From NCBI RefSeq assembly GCF_005893125.1, contig NZ_VCJS01000021.1, positions 1-64,000 on the forward strand: a DNA stretch of 64,000 nucleotides. Direction: 5' to 3'. Positions within the stretch are counted from its first letter, which is position 1; each line of letters begins with the position of its first letter. The stretch comes from Nonomuraea basaltis. GTDB lineage: Bacteria > Actinomycetota > Actinomycetes > Streptosporangiales > Streptosporangiaceae. Below are positions 34,390 to 43,289 of this stretch, piece after piece. A program made the translations under genes and the position numbers. The notes beneath the pieces were generated by a model. It saw only the letters and a list, made by a program, of their open reading frames with translations. It had not been told where the DNA came from and made no database searches.

Positions 34390-35129
34390 GTGGTCTCGAC
34401 GTGCGGGGTCTCGAGGTCCAAAGGGCGGGCTTCCCGATCGTCACGGGGGTCGACCTGACCGTCGCGCCGGGCCGGATAACGGTGCTCCTGGGACCCAACG
34501 GCGCCGGTAAGACGACGTTGCTGGAAGCACTGAGCGGCCGGATCCCGGCGACCGCAGGAGCCGCGCTGCTCGACGGCGTGGATGTACTGCCGCTGTCCCG
34601 CCGGGCCCGCGCCAGAAGCGGCCTGGCCCATGTCGAGCAGGGCCGCACGGTCTTCGGTGACCTGACCGTCACGGAAAACCTCCTCGTCGCGGTAGGGAAT
34701 GACGAGATCGGGCCGGCGTTCGAGATGTTTCCCGAGCTGCGGCGGCGCACCGATGTGCCGGCCCGCGCGCTCAGCGGCGGTGAACAGCAGATGCTCGTGC
34801 TCGCCCGCGCGATGCTCGCCCGGCCCCGCGTGCTGCTCATCGACGAGATGAGCCTCGGCCTGGCGCCGGTGATCGTCCGCCGGCTGCTCCCTGCGGTACG
34901 CGCGCTCGCCGAGGAAGGCATGGCGGTTCTGCTGGTCGAGCAGTACGCGGCCCTCGCGCTGTCCGTGGGTTCCGAGGCGATGGTGCTGTTCCGCGGCCGG
35001 ATCGTCCTGCGTGACAGCGCCGCTGAACTCAGCCGGCACAGCGACCGGCTGCACCGTGCCTATCTCGGCGCGAACGAGCGGCAACCGTCCGCGGACGAGT
35101 TGCCCATCCACCCGAAGGAGCCGATGTGA
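34386..35129 (+). CDS. livF: HAAT ABC transporter ATPase (LivF family)
   Basis: 247 residues, ATG 34386 in the ATGA overlap with the preceding gene. Complete ABC motifs: Walker A LLGPNGAGKTTLLEAL, signature ALSGGEQQMLVLARAM, Walker B RVLLIDEMSLGLAP and H-loop VLLVEQYAALAL. LivF pairs with the fused LivG domain to energise import. The stop overlaps the GTG of the next gene (ATGTGA), so translation is probably coupled. Confidence 0.92.
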   Translation: MSGLDVRGLEVQRAGFPIVTGVDLTVAPGRITVLLGPNGAGKTTLLEALSGRIPATAGAALLDGVDVLPLSRRARARSGLAHVEQGRTVFGDLTVTENLLVAVGNDEIGPAFEMFPELRRRTDVPARALSGGEQQMLVLARAMLARPRVLLIDEMSLGLAPVIVRRLLPAVRALAEEGMAVLLVEQYAALALSVGSEAMVLFRGRIVLRDSAAELSRHSDRLHRAYLGANERQPSADELPIHPKEPM

Positions 35130-35938
35130 CAACACGACTACAGGGCCGCCGGGCTCTCCTGACCGGCGGCGCCTCCGGCATCGGCGCCGCGACCGCGGAA
35201 CTGTTCGCCGCCGAGGGCGCCGCGGTGGTCATCGCCGACCTGCCCTCGCACCGCGCCGCGGCCGACGCCGTAGTCGCGCGTATCGAGAAGGACGGCGGCC
35301 GTGCGGTCTTCGCGCCCACCGACGTCACTGACCCGGCCGCGGTCGACGCCGCGGTGGCGCTGTGCGTCGACCGGTTCGGCGGCATCGATGCAGTGGTCGC
35401 CTCGGCGGGCGTGAGCGCCCATCCGGACCGCACCGGATCGTTCAACTCGTTGCTCGACCTCGATCCGGCACATTTCCGTTTCGTGCTCGACGTCAACGTG
35501 ACCGGTGTCTTCCTCACCGCCAGCGCCGCGGCGTCCGCGATGCCGGAGTCGGGCGGCTCGATCGTGGTGCTGGCCAGCATTGCCGCCAAGCGGCCGTCCG
35601 CAGGCGCGTACTCGGTGTCCAAGGCCGGCGCGTGGATGCTTACCCGCTGCCTCGCGCACGAATTGGCGCCACGCCATATCCGGGTCAACGCGATCGGGCC
35701 GGGTTACGTGGAGACAGGCCTGCTCGACGGCATGGCCCGGCGATCGGGCGGCGACGACCTCGATGCCCAGAGGATATGGCGGGAAACGCGCGAGAAGCAG
35801 GTGCCGTTGCAGCGGCTCGGGCTGCCGGCGGAGATCGCCCGCACCGCACTTTTCCTCACCAGCGACGAGGGTTCGTACTTCACCGGTTCGCTGTTGCATC
35901 CCGACGGCGGATTCGCGTCCGAGTACGCCGGCGGCTGA
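35126..35938 (+). CDS. Short-chain dehydrogenase/reductase
   Basis: 270 residues from GTG 35126, overlapping the livF stop. Classical SDR: TGGASGIG cofactor motif, VIADLPSHRAA (Asp at the end of strand 2 favours NAD), ASAGVS in place of NNAG, catalytic Ser in VVLASIAAKRP, and Tyr-x3-Lys in YSVSKAGAW. The C terminus LLHPDGGFASEYAGG matches the usual VDGG ending. It presumably oxidises or reduces a hydroxyl or ketone of the imported substrate. 29 bases before the dikinase subunit, with GAGAGAGAG as ribosome site between. Confidence 0.9.
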   Translation: MTTRLQGRRALLTGGASGIGAATAELFAAEGAAVVIADLPSHRAAADAVVARIEKDGGRAVFAPTDVTDPAAVDAAVALCVDRFGGIDAVVASAGVSAHPDRTGSFNSLLDLDPAHFRFVLDVNVTGVFLTASAAASAMPESGGSIVVLASIAAKRPSAGAYSVSKAGAWMLTRCLAHELAPRHIRVNAIGPGYVETGLLDGMARRSGGDDLDAQRIWRETREKQVPLQRLGLPAEIARTALFLTSDEGSYFTGSLLHPDGGFASEYAGG

Positions 35939-35967
35939 ACCCCCTCCAGACGAGAGAGAGATCCCCG

Positions 35968-37707
35968 ATGAGCACCGTGGTTCCGGTTGACGAGTTCATC
36001 TCCGACGAGTGGTATCCGGGCTTCAGGCCCGGGCGCACCGACGCCGGGGTCTACACCGAGGCCCTGTCCACCTTCCGGAAGGAGGACGAGGGCCGCTTCT
36101 GGTTGCTGGACTTCCACTATCCGCGCGGCATGGTGCCGCTCGGGTACGTCTTTCCCGAGGATGGCATCTGCTTCTGCACCCAGCAGGCGGCCGAGGGTCT
36201 GCCGCTGCCCACGAGCGGCGGGCTCGGTGTCCGGATGGCCGGACCGCACATCTACACCAGCGAGGTGCCGGTCACCTCGCGGTGGGCTGTCGGCGAGCGG
36301 GTCGAGCGCATCCAGCGCGCCCTCCCGGCGACCCTCGAGCGGTTCCAGGCGACGTGGGCCGACCGAGTGACGGAGCTGAACCGCGGACTGGCCTACTTCG
36401 AAGGGCAGTCCTTCGACGGTCGGGACCTCGCCGACCTGGCCCGCCTCTACGAGGAGGCGGTCGTCTTCCACCGCCGCGCCTGGACGATCCACTTTGAGAT
36501 CATGTACCCGCTGCTGGCCACCTATGTGGGCTTCCACGGCACGTGCCTGGAACTGGGCATCGACGCGGCCGAGATCTCGAAGTTCCTGCAAGGCTACGAC
36601 TCCAAGATCATGGAGACGGATCGCGGCTTGTGGGAGCTCACCCGCAAGGCACGCGCGGCCGGGCTCGCCCACGTTTTCGCCGTCACCGACGCGACAGACC
36701 TCAATACGACGCTCCGGGCCGACCCGGCGGCGAAAGGCTGGGTCGCCGACTTCGACGCGTTCCTGCAGACGTACGGGCACCGCACCGAGGGCATCGCGGA
36801 CGTCGTGCTGACGCCCTGGATCGACGACCCGGTCAGCCCGCTGGGCACGGTCCGGACGTACCTGTCGAAGGGCTCCGATCACGACTTCGCCGGCGCGCGG
36901 GCCGCCGCCGTGGCCGAACGGGAACAGGCGATCGACGCCGCCCGCGGCCGGCTCACGGTCGAGGAGCGGCACGTCTTCGACGCCGGGCTGGCCGCGTGCA
37001 CGTCGGCTAACTTCGCGTGGTGGAACGAGGACCATAACTACTACATCGACCTGCGCGCACACATCCCGATGCGGCGGGCCGGCCTGGCGATCGCCCGCGC
37101 GCTGGGCGCCGAGCGGCCCGATGACGGACTGTTCGTGTTCCGTCCCGAGCTGCGTCGACTCGCCGAAGGGCACCGCGACTGGGGCAGCATGCGCACGTTG
37201 GTCGACGAACGGCGGGCCTACTACGAGCATTGGCTCGCCCGCCGGCCGAGAATGCCGAAGGTGCTCGGCACCGTACCCGAGGACATGAGTGACCCGGTGA
37301 TGCGGGAGATCTTCGGGACCAATGCCGGGTTCTTCGCGGCCATGAAACAGCTCGGCGGTGACACGTCGCAGGTCACCTCGCTGTCCGGCGTCGCGGCGTC
37401 GTCGGGCGTGGCCCGCGGCGTCGCGCGGGTGCTGCACGGTGCCGAGGAACTGCACCGGATCGAACCCGGCGAGATCCTGGTGTGCGAGGCGACCTCACCC
37501 AACTGGACGCCGGCCTTCGCGAAGATCGCCGCTTGCGTCTGCGACAGCGGTGGCACGCTGACGCACGCGTCGATCGTCAGCCGCGAGTACCGCATCCCCT
37601 GCGTGTGCGGGGTGGGCATCGCGACGTCGACGATCCGCACCGGCGACGAGATCGAGGTGGACGGCACCCGAGGTACCGTGCGCATCCTGAAGCGGGCCGA
37701 GCGATGA
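35968..37707 (+). CDS. PEP-utilizing mobile-His subunit of a split dikinase
   Basis: 579 residues from ATG 35968. Residues about 480-575 form the PEP-utilizer swivelling domain: SGVASSSGVARGVARVL-type entry, ILVCEATSPNWTPAF, and phospho-carrier His533 in GGTLTHASIVSREYRIPCVC. The first 470 residues are a helical substrate-binding region without an ATP-grasp, with FWLLDFHYPRGMVPLGYVF and HIYTSEVPVTSRW. This layout (central plus His part on one chain, ATP part on another) is that of phenylphosphate synthase and of the AcvAB/Hpe-type phosphotransferases for phenolic compounds, from memory. It should transfer phosphate from His533 to an acceptor, here probably a phenol or alcohol. Its ATP partner overlaps by ATGA. 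Confidence 0.85.
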   Translation: MSTVVPVDEFISDEWYPGFRPGRTDAGVYTEALSTFRKEDEGRFWLLDFHYPRGMVPLGYVFPEDGICFCTQQAAEGLPLPTSGGLGVRMAGPHIYTSEVPVTSRWAVGERVERIQRALPATLERFQATWADRVTELNRGLAYFEGQSFDGRDLADLARLYEEAVVFHRRAWTIHFEIMYPLLATYVGFHGTCLELGIDAAEISKFLQGYDSKIMETDRGLWELTRKARAAGLAHVFAVTDATDLNTTLRADPAAKGWVADFDAFLQTYGHRTEGIADVVLTPWIDDPVSPLGTVRTYLSKGSDHDFAGARAAAVAEREQAIDAARGRLTVEERHVFDAGLAACTSANFAWWNEDHNYYIDLRAHIPMRRAGLAIARALGAERPDDGLFVFRPELRRLAEGHRDWGSMRTLVDERRAYYEHWLARRPRMPKVLGTVPEDMSDPVMREIFGTNAGFFAAMKQLGGDTSQVTSLSGVAASSGVARGVARVLHGAEELHRIEPGEILVCEATSPNWTPAFAKIAACVCDSGGTLTHASIVSREYRIPCVCGVGIATSTIRTGDEIEVDGTRGTVRILKRAER

Positions 37708-38753
37708 CCTACATCCGCCACCTCCCGGACATCGCGACCGATGATCCGGCGGCCGGAGGCAAGATGACCCGGCTGGCTGATCTGGCCCGGGCCGGTCTCA
37801 CCGTGCCGCACGCGTTCGTCGTCACCACCGACGCGTTTCAAGCGGTGGCGGCGGCGTGCGATCTGCCCTCCGCGCTCGATCGGGAACTGGCCGGTCTTGG
37901 TGCCGACGACTCGGCCGGACTGGCCCGTGCCGAGCAGCGACTACGGGAACGCCTGGCCGGCGCACCGCTGCCGCCGGATCTCACCGAAACCGTTGCCGGC
38001 GCCTACGAGCAACTGTGCGCGGCGTCGCGGGAGGCGCTACTGCCGGTTGCGGTGCGCAGTTCGGCGACGACCGAGGACGCCGTCGCGTCGAGCAGCGCCG
38101 GACAGTACGACACCTACCTCGGTCTGACCGGCGCGCCAGCCGTCCTCGACGGCATACTGCGGTGCTGGGGCAGCCTGTTCGGAGCCCGAGCGCTCAGCTA
38201 CCGGATCCGCAACGGTCTATCCCATGGGGAATCGACGATGGCCGTCGGCATCGTGGAGTTGGTGCACGCTCGGGCGAGCGGTGTGGCGTTCTCCCTCAAC
38301 CCGGTCACCGGACGGCGGGACCGTGTTGTCGTGGAGGCGACGTTCGGCTTCGGCGAGGCGCTGGTGCAAGGCGTGGTCACCCCGGATCACCTGGAGGTTG
38401 GCCGCGCCGACCGGCGGATACTCAGCTACGCGGTGGGTGACAAGCAGACCGTGTCCGCGATGGACCATCGGGCCGGCCAGGTCGTCGAGGTCGCCATGCC
38501 GGAGCCGATGCGAACCCTCCGCGTGCTCGCCGAAGACGAGATCGGCGCCCTCGTCGATGCCGTGCTCGCCGCCGAGGAGATGCTCGGCGCACCGGCCGAC
38601 GTGGAGTGGGTCATCCCCCGCGCCTACCGGCCAGGTGACCCGGTGACACTCGTGCAGGTCCGGCCCGTCACCACCGCCGTGGCGCAGCCCGCGCCGACCT
38701 GGAACGCCGCCGCCATGGCGCTCAAATACGCGTTCAAGGGAATACCGCAATGA
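37704..38753 (+). CDS. ATP-grasp (PEP/pyruvate-binding) subunit of the split dikinase
   Basis: 349 residues, ATG 37704 overlapping the previous stop. PPDK_N domain: GGKMTRLADLARAGLTVPHA (entry loop), VAVRSSATTEDAVASSSAGQ (nucleotide-binding, Arg/Ser rich), VAFSLNPVTGRRDRVVVEAT and ending VQVRPVTT. This is the N-terminal ATP-binding half of PEP synthase expressed alone; it would phosphorylate the His of the partner encoded by the previous gene using ATP, releasing AMP and Pi. Length fits the ATP subunit of phenylphosphate synthase. No third regulatory (CBS) subunit is seen, nor a pyruvate-specific C-terminal TIM barrel, so gluconeogenic PEP synthesis is unlikely. Confidence 0.85.
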   Translation: MTYIRHLPDIATDDPAAGGKMTRLADLARAGLTVPHAFVVTTDAFQAVAAACDLPSALDRELAGLGADDSAGLARAEQRLRERLAGAPLPPDLTETVAGAYEQLCAASREALLPVAVRSSATTEDAVASSSAGQYDTYLGLTGAPAVLDGILRCWGSLFGARALSYRIRNGLSHGESTMAVGIVELVHARASGVAFSLNPVTGRRDRVVVEATFGFGEALVQGVVTPDHLEVGRADRRILSYAVGDKQTVSAMDHRAGQVVEVAMPEPMRTLRVLAEDEIGALVDAVLAAEEMLGAPADVEWVIPRAYRPGDPVTLVQVRPVTTAVAQPAPTWNAAAMALKYAFKGIPQ

Positions 38754-40189
38754 CCGCCACGACGTACGTCGACGGCCGCTGGTGGGAACGTCCCGAACGC
38801 CGGATCGTGCCCGACCCCGCCGACAACCGCGAAGTGGTCGCCGAGGTCTCGGTGTCCTCCGCTGCGGATGTGGACGCGGCCTACGCGGCCGCCGACCGGG
38901 CCGCGCGGGCCTGGGCGCGCACTGCCCCCCAACGCCGGCACGACGTACTTCTGGCCGCCGCCGCGGTCCTCGACCGGGACCGGGAGGCGATGGCGCGCGA
39001 CCTCGTCCGTGAGGAGGGAAAGATCTGGAAGGACGCCAGCGGCGAGGTGGCCCGCTCGGCGGACACGCTGCGATATTTCGCCATGGCGGCGCTGCAGCCG
39101 GCTGGCGACGTACTGCCGGCGCCCGCCGGATCGTTCATTCTGAGCCGCCGCGTGCCGCTGGGTGTGGTGACCGTCATTACCCCGTTCAACTACCCGATGC
39201 TGCTGCCGGCCTGGAAGATCGGGCCGGCGCTCGCGCACGGCAACACCGTGGTGTGGAAGTGCAGTGAACTGGTGCCGCTGTCCGCCGTCCACTTCACCCG
39301 GGCGCTCGCCGAGGCGGGTCTGCCGGACGGCGTGCTGAACCTGCTGTGCGGCACCGCCGCAACGCTGGCCGGTCCGCTACTGGCGGATTCCCGCACCAGA
39401 GCGGTCACCTTCACCGGGTCCACCGCAGCGGGCCGGGCGGTGCAACGAGCTGTCACCGGGCGCGACGTCGCCGTGCAGTTGGAGATGGGCGGGAGCAACG
39501 TCGCCGTCGTCCTCGCCGATGCCGACCTCGACGCGGTCACCGCACACCTCGCCGCCGGGGCGTTCTCCGGCAGCGGGCAGAAGTGCACCGCGATCGGCCG
39601 GATCGTCGCCGAGGCGCCGGTGGCTGACGAACTTGCCGAGCGGTTGGCCGCCGCGGCGGCCGACTGGACGATGGGCAGCGGACTCGAGCCGGCCACGAAG
39701 CTCGGCCCGCTCATGACACCGGCGGCCCGCGACGCGGTGATCCGCGCGACGCGGGAAGGGGTGTCAGCCGGCGGCACGATGCTGCACGGCGGTGACCCGC
39801 CGGCCGAGGAACGACTCGCGTACGGCAACTTCCTTCCGGCCACGGTGCTCGCCGGAGTGCAACCGGGCACCGCCACGGCCCGGCACGAGGTCTTCGGACC
39901 GTTTGCCGCCGTCATATCGGTTCCGGACGCCGGGCGCGCGATGGAGGTCGCCAACGACACCCCGTACGGGCTGAACGCCGGCGTCTTCACCCGCGACCTG
40001 GCGCTGGCGCTGCGCTTGGTGCAGAGCCTCGACGCCGGGATGGTTCATCTCAACGCGGTCACCGGCTTTCCGCCGTACGTCCCGTTCGGCGGGGTGAAGG
40101 ACTCCGGCTCCGGCCCTTTGGAGCAAGGGCCGCGCACCTATGAGTTCTTCACCCGCGGTCAGGTCGTCCACCTTCACCCGGAGGCGTGA
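38750..40189 (+). CDS. NAD(P)-dependent aldehyde dehydrogenase
   Basis: 479 residues, ATG 38750 in an ATGA overlap. ALDH superfamily: Asn in ITPFNYPMLLPAWKIGPALA, cofactor loop FTGSTAAGRAV, general base Glu245 in LEMGGSNVAVV, nucleophile Cys279 in SGQKCTAIG, and HEVFGPFAAV near the C terminus. It resembles vanillin/benzaldehyde and betaine-aldehyde-type members. In the operon it would oxidise an aldehyde made from the substrate, possibly aromatic. It directly abuts the HAD phosphatase gene. Confidence 0.9.
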   Translation: MTATTYVDGRWWERPERRIVPDPADNREVVAEVSVSSAADVDAAYAAADRAARAWARTAPQRRHDVLLAAAAVLDRDREAMARDLVREEGKIWKDASGEVARSADTLRYFAMAALQPAGDVLPAPAGSFILSRRVPLGVVTVITPFNYPMLLPAWKIGPALAHGNTVVWKCSELVPLSAVHFTRALAEAGLPDGVLNLLCGTAATLAGPLLADSRTRAVTFTGSTAAGRAVQRAVTGRDVAVQLEMGGSNVAVVLADADLDAVTAHLAAGAFSGSGQKCTAIGRIVAEAPVADELAERLAAAAADWTMGSGLEPATKLGPLMTPAARDAVIRATREGVSAGGTMLHGGDPPAEERLAYGNFLPATVLAGVQPGTATARHEVFGPFAAVISVPDAGRAMEVANDTPYGLNAGVFTRDLALALRLVQSLDAGMVHLNAVTGFPPYVPFGGVKDSGSGPLEQGPRTYEFFTRGQVVHLHPEA

Positions 40190-40984
40190 GTGCACCCCGA
40201 TCTGGCGTCCTACGACACGGTGGTGAGCGACCTCGATGGGACGCTGTGGATAGACGACACCCCCCTGCCCGGCGCCGTCGGCCTGCTGGACTCGTTTCGT
40301 CGCCGGGGAGCCAGGATCTGCCTGGCCACCAACGCCAGCGTCGCCACGTCGGCGCAACTCCGCGCCGGACTCACCCGGGCCGGCCTGGCAGCTCCGGGTG
40401 ACGTGCTGGTCACGGCCGCGGACGCGCTCGGGGCGCAGGCCCGCGAACTAGGCATTCACGAGGTGGCGGCGATCGGTGAGGCAGGCCTGTTCGACGCGTT
40501 GGCCCGGCACGGGGTGCGCGCCGTGCCGGGCGACGAGGTCTGGCGGTCGTGGTCATCCACACCGTCGGGCCGCGCCGTCGCCATGGGTCTGGCCCCGGAC
40601 ACCGACATCAGGACGCTCGGACGCGTTGCCATGCTGCTGGAGCGTGGCCTGCCCTTGCTGGTCACCACCACCGAGGTGGCATATCCGACGCGGGAAGGGT
40701 TGTCCGGCGGCACCGGCATGGCGCTGGCCGCACTCGCCGCCCGGGTCGCCGTCGATCCGATCATCTGTGGTAAACCGTCGTTGCCGTTCTTGACCGCGCT
40801 CCGGCCGCACGTGGCGGGCAGGGTGCTGATGATCGGTGACACCGTCGCAGCCGACGTCGAGTTGGCCGCCGCCGCAGGCTGGGACAGTCTGCTCGTGCTC
40901 ACCGGAACCAGCGCCGACCAGCACACCGACTGGCCCCGGGCAACATTCGTGACGCCGGATCTCCTGACGATCGGCGCGCGATGA
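40190..40984 (+). CDS. HAD-IIA family phosphatase
   Basis: 264 residues from GTG 40190 right after the TGA of the aldehyde dehydrogenase. HAD motifs: nucleophile Asp14 and acid/base Asp16 in VSDLDGTLW, Thr in CLATNAS (motif II), Lys in ICGKPSLPF (motif III) and GDTVAADVELAAAAG (motif IV). The NagD/phosphoglycolate-phosphatase type (HAD-IIA) usually dephosphorylates small phosphoesters. In this operon a phosphatase next to a phosphorylating dikinase suggests removal of the activating phosphate after a later step, as proposed for phosphorylated acetovanillone pathways. Inference only. Confidence 0.85.
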   Translation: MHPDLASYDTVVSDLDGTLWIDDTPLPGAVGLLDSFRRRGARICLATNASVATSAQLRAGLTRAGLAAPGDVLVTAADALGAQARELGIHEVAAIGEAGLFDALARHGVRAVPGDEVWRSWSSTPSGRAVAMGLAPDTDIRTLGRVAMLLERGLPLLVTTTEVAYPTREGLSGGTGMALAALAARVAVDPIICGKPSLPFLTALRPHVAGRVLMIGDTVAADVELAAAAGWDSLLVLTGTSADQHTDWPRATFVTPDLLTIGAR

Positions 40985-41634
40985 CCACCGCACGGACGAG
41001 GCCCGGCGAAGGAATACAGGCGCTGCCCACCGCTGCCCCGCCGGCCGGTGCCGAGCTCGACGACGCCGCCATCCTGGGCCGCCGGATCCGGCAACTGCGC
41101 AAGAACGCCGGGCTGACACTGGACCGCGTCGCCGACGCCGCGCAGATCTCGGCCAGCCTGCTCTCCCGGATCGAGCGGGGCGCCGCACAGCCGTCACTAC
41201 CGACGCTGCGCACCATCTCCCAGGCGCTCGGCATTCCCATCGCGGCGCTGTTCGAGGGCGAGGACCGATCAACCGCGAGCGAGCATGACGCGGCTGGGCG
41301 GCGACTCGTCGTGCGGCACGCCGACCGGCGCCGGCTCAAGGTGCCGGATTCCCGCATCCAGTACGAACTCATGATCCCCGACCTGGACGGCGCGGTCGAG
41401 GTGATCTGGGGAGCGATACCACGGGGTGGTGGGACGACACATCCCTCCTCCCACCCGGGCGAGGAGGTCATCGTCGCGCTCGCCGGGCACGTCGCGGTCG
41501 TGGTCGACGACCAGGAGTTCCTACTGGCAGGAGGGGACACCATCCGCTTCGACCGCAGCCGCCCGCACCGCCTCTTCAACCCCCGCCCGACGGTCGCGGA
41601 GTTTGTCCTGGTCGTCACGCCACCGTCGCGCTGA
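40981..41634 (+). CDS. XRE-family regulator with cupin domain, copy 1
   Basis: 217 residues, ATG 40981 overlapping the phosphatase stop. N-terminal XRE HTH at about residues 34-88 (LGRRIRQLRKNAGLTLDRVA, DAAQISASLLSRIERGAAQP). C-terminal cupin at about 140-210 (HPGEEVIVALAGHVAVVVDD, then DTIRFDRSRPHRLFNP), the usual architecture of ligand-sensing catabolic regulators. Strikingly similar to 46350-46961, with long identical stretches (RHADRRRLKVPDSRIQYELM). Last gene of the Liv-dikinase operon; probably binds the shared operators at 30512 and 46989. Confidence 0.9.
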   Translation: MTTARTRPGEGIQALPTAAPPAGAELDDAAILGRRIRQLRKNAGLTLDRVADAAQISASLLSRIERGAAQPSLPTLRTISQALGIPIAALFEGEDRSTASEHDAAGRRLVVRHADRRRLKVPDSRIQYELMIPDLDGAVEVIWGAIPRGGGTTHPSSHPGEEVIVALAGHVAVVVDDQEFLLAGGDTIRFDRSRPHRLFNPRPTVAEFVLVVTPPSR

Positions 41635-41716
41635 CAACAGCCCTCGCGTTCGCTTTCTCGCCTGGGCCGAGTTTCACGCCGGCCCAGGCGTCTCCCACAA
41701 ACAGGAGGAAGATCAG

Positions 41717-43192
41717 ATGTTTACATCGCGCAAGACGCGGTCCGGGCAGAAGGCCCGCAGGGCCGTCCTGCTGCTGCTCCCGGCGGCTCTCGCCGGGGCA
41801 CTGGTCTCGGCATCTCCGCTGACCGCGAACGCGGCCGCTGTCGTCGCGGTGCCTGCCGCGACACTGACGAAGGTCAACGTTCCCGGCACATCACCGATGT
41901 CGGCCACCGCCGTCGACCTGAAGGCTGCCGGCTACACCGCCAAGGAGTTCTACGCGGAAGGCCTCGCCAACCGGTACACCGGAGCGAACGCCAACACTTT
42001 CACGACCGCCACCGTTCTCGACGGCGGCAATCCGTATCGCACGCGGGTGATGGTGCGATACCCCAAGCCGCACAAGTTCAACGGGACGCTGGCCGTCGAG
42101 TGGACCAACGTCACAACCGGGGTCGACTTCGAGTTCGCCACGGCCGAGGCCTCGGAATACCTCCTGCGTGAGGGCTATGCGGTCGCCATCGTTTCGGCAC
42201 AGCGTGTCGGTGTCGAGCGGCTCAAGACATGGAGCCCGCAGCGATACCCCGGGCTCTCGGTGGACGTGAACAAATGCCTCCCCGACGGCACGTCCCTCTG
42301 CACCGGGGACCCGATCTCCTACGACATCTTCGCGCAGATCACCCGGGCACTCATGAACAACGCCGGGGGCGCGACCGCGCCGATGCCAGGCCTGCACGTG
42401 CAGGACGCGATCGCCATCGGCCAGTCCCAGTCGGCCGCTCGGCTGGCCATCTACTACAACACGATCCAGCCGCTCCACAACGTCTTCGACGGCTTCGCGT
42501 TCTGGGACCGGTCGGGCCAGCTCCGAGATGACCTGACCGTTCCGGCGATCAGTGTCGACTCCGAAGGGCTGGGGGGCTCGTTCGGGGGCGCTGGATGGAC
42601 GACGTCGACGTACACCCGCAAGTGGGACGTCGCAGGCGCGACGCACGCTTCGCTGTACGGCGCCCAGTACATCGAGGCGATCGCGCAGCGCGATCAATCG
42701 ATTTTGCTGCCCGACGGACAGCCGAAAACGTTCTTTGAGTGGATCGACTTCAACCACGTCTGTGTCAAGCTTCCGCCCTTCACCACGGTGGACGTCGGCC
42801 TGGTCTACAACAAGGCAATCGATTCTGTCCGCAACTGGTTCAAGAGAGGGACGCCCGCCGCCCCTTCGCGAAGCTTCGTGATATCCCCATCCGCGCCGGG
42901 TCTTCCTGTTCGTGATGCAGACGGCAAGGTGGAGGGCGGGATCCGTCTCCCGCAGTTCGTTGTGCCGACCGCGGAGCAGGGTGCGCTCAACGGGACCGCC
43001 TTCCCCTGCAACGTGTCAGGCTGGCACCGCTACTACACCAAGGACGAGCTCAAGGCGATGTACGGCACTCACGACCGCTACGTCGCGAAGGTGCAAAGGG
43101 TCATGTATCCGCTGGTCGCAGAAGGCTATGTGTTGAGGACCGACGCGTTGGCTGCCGTTCGCGACGCCGCGCTGTCCGACGTCGCGAAGTAG
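41717..43192 (+). CDS. Secreted alpha/beta hydrolase domain protein (Abhydrolase_10 type)
   Basis: 491 residues from ATG 41717 (AGGAGGA at 41703-41709). Signal peptide: positively charged start (MFTSRKTRSGQKARR), hydrophobic LLLLPAALAGALVSA, cleavage near ANA-A. Long mature region with nucleophile Ser237 in AIGQSQSAARL, TGVDFEFATAEASEYLLREG and a C-terminal RYVAKVQRVMYPLVAEGYVL. Matches the poorly characterised alpha/beta hydrolase family often seen in aromatic- or steroid-degrading actinobacteria. It would act outside the cell, possibly releasing the imported compound from an ester; its promoter region is separate from the operon before it. Strong hairpin after the gene. Confidence 0.8.
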   Translation: MFTSRKTRSGQKARRAVLLLLPAALAGALVSASPLTANAAAVVAVPAATLTKVNVPGTSPMSATAVDLKAAGYTAKEFYAEGLANRYTGANANTFTTATVLDGGNPYRTRVMVRYPKPHKFNGTLAVEWTNVTTGVDFEFATAEASEYLLREGYAVAIVSAQRVGVERLKTWSPQRYPGLSVDVNKCLPDGTSLCTGDPISYDIFAQITRALMNNAGGATAPMPGLHVQDAIAIGQSQSAARLAIYYNTIQPLHNVFDGFAFWDRSGQLRDDLTVPAISVDSEGLGGSFGGAGWTTSTYTRKWDVAGATHASLYGAQYIEAIAQRDQSILLPDGQPKTFFEWIDFNHVCVKLPPFTTVDVGLVYNKAIDSVRNWFKRGTPAAPSRSFVISPSAPGLPVRDADGKVEGGIRLPQFVVPTAEQGALNGTAFPCNVSGWHRYYTKDELKAMYGTHDRYVAKVQRVMYPLVAEGYVLRTDALAAVRDAALSDVAK

Positions 43193-43236
43193 TCGCCGAG
43201 GACAGGGCTCGCGCGCACCCGTGAGTGCCCGATAGT

Positions 43237-43274
43237 AAGCAGTCGGGATCGCAGTCCGGCGGTCCCGACTGCTT
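43237..43274. terminator. Hairpin terminator between convergent genes
   Basis: AAGCAGTCGGGA (43237-43248) pairs perfectly with TCCCGACTGCTT (43263-43274). It sits between the secreted hydrolase and the convergent CocE gene, and may serve both. Confidence 0.8.
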
Positions 43275-43289
43275 CGCGGCTTACCACGG

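Noticed and set aside
35968-38753. Gluconeogenic PEP synthase split in two
   Set aside because: The pyruvate/PEP TIM-barrel domain is absent and the genes are embedded in a transport and dehydrogenase operon.
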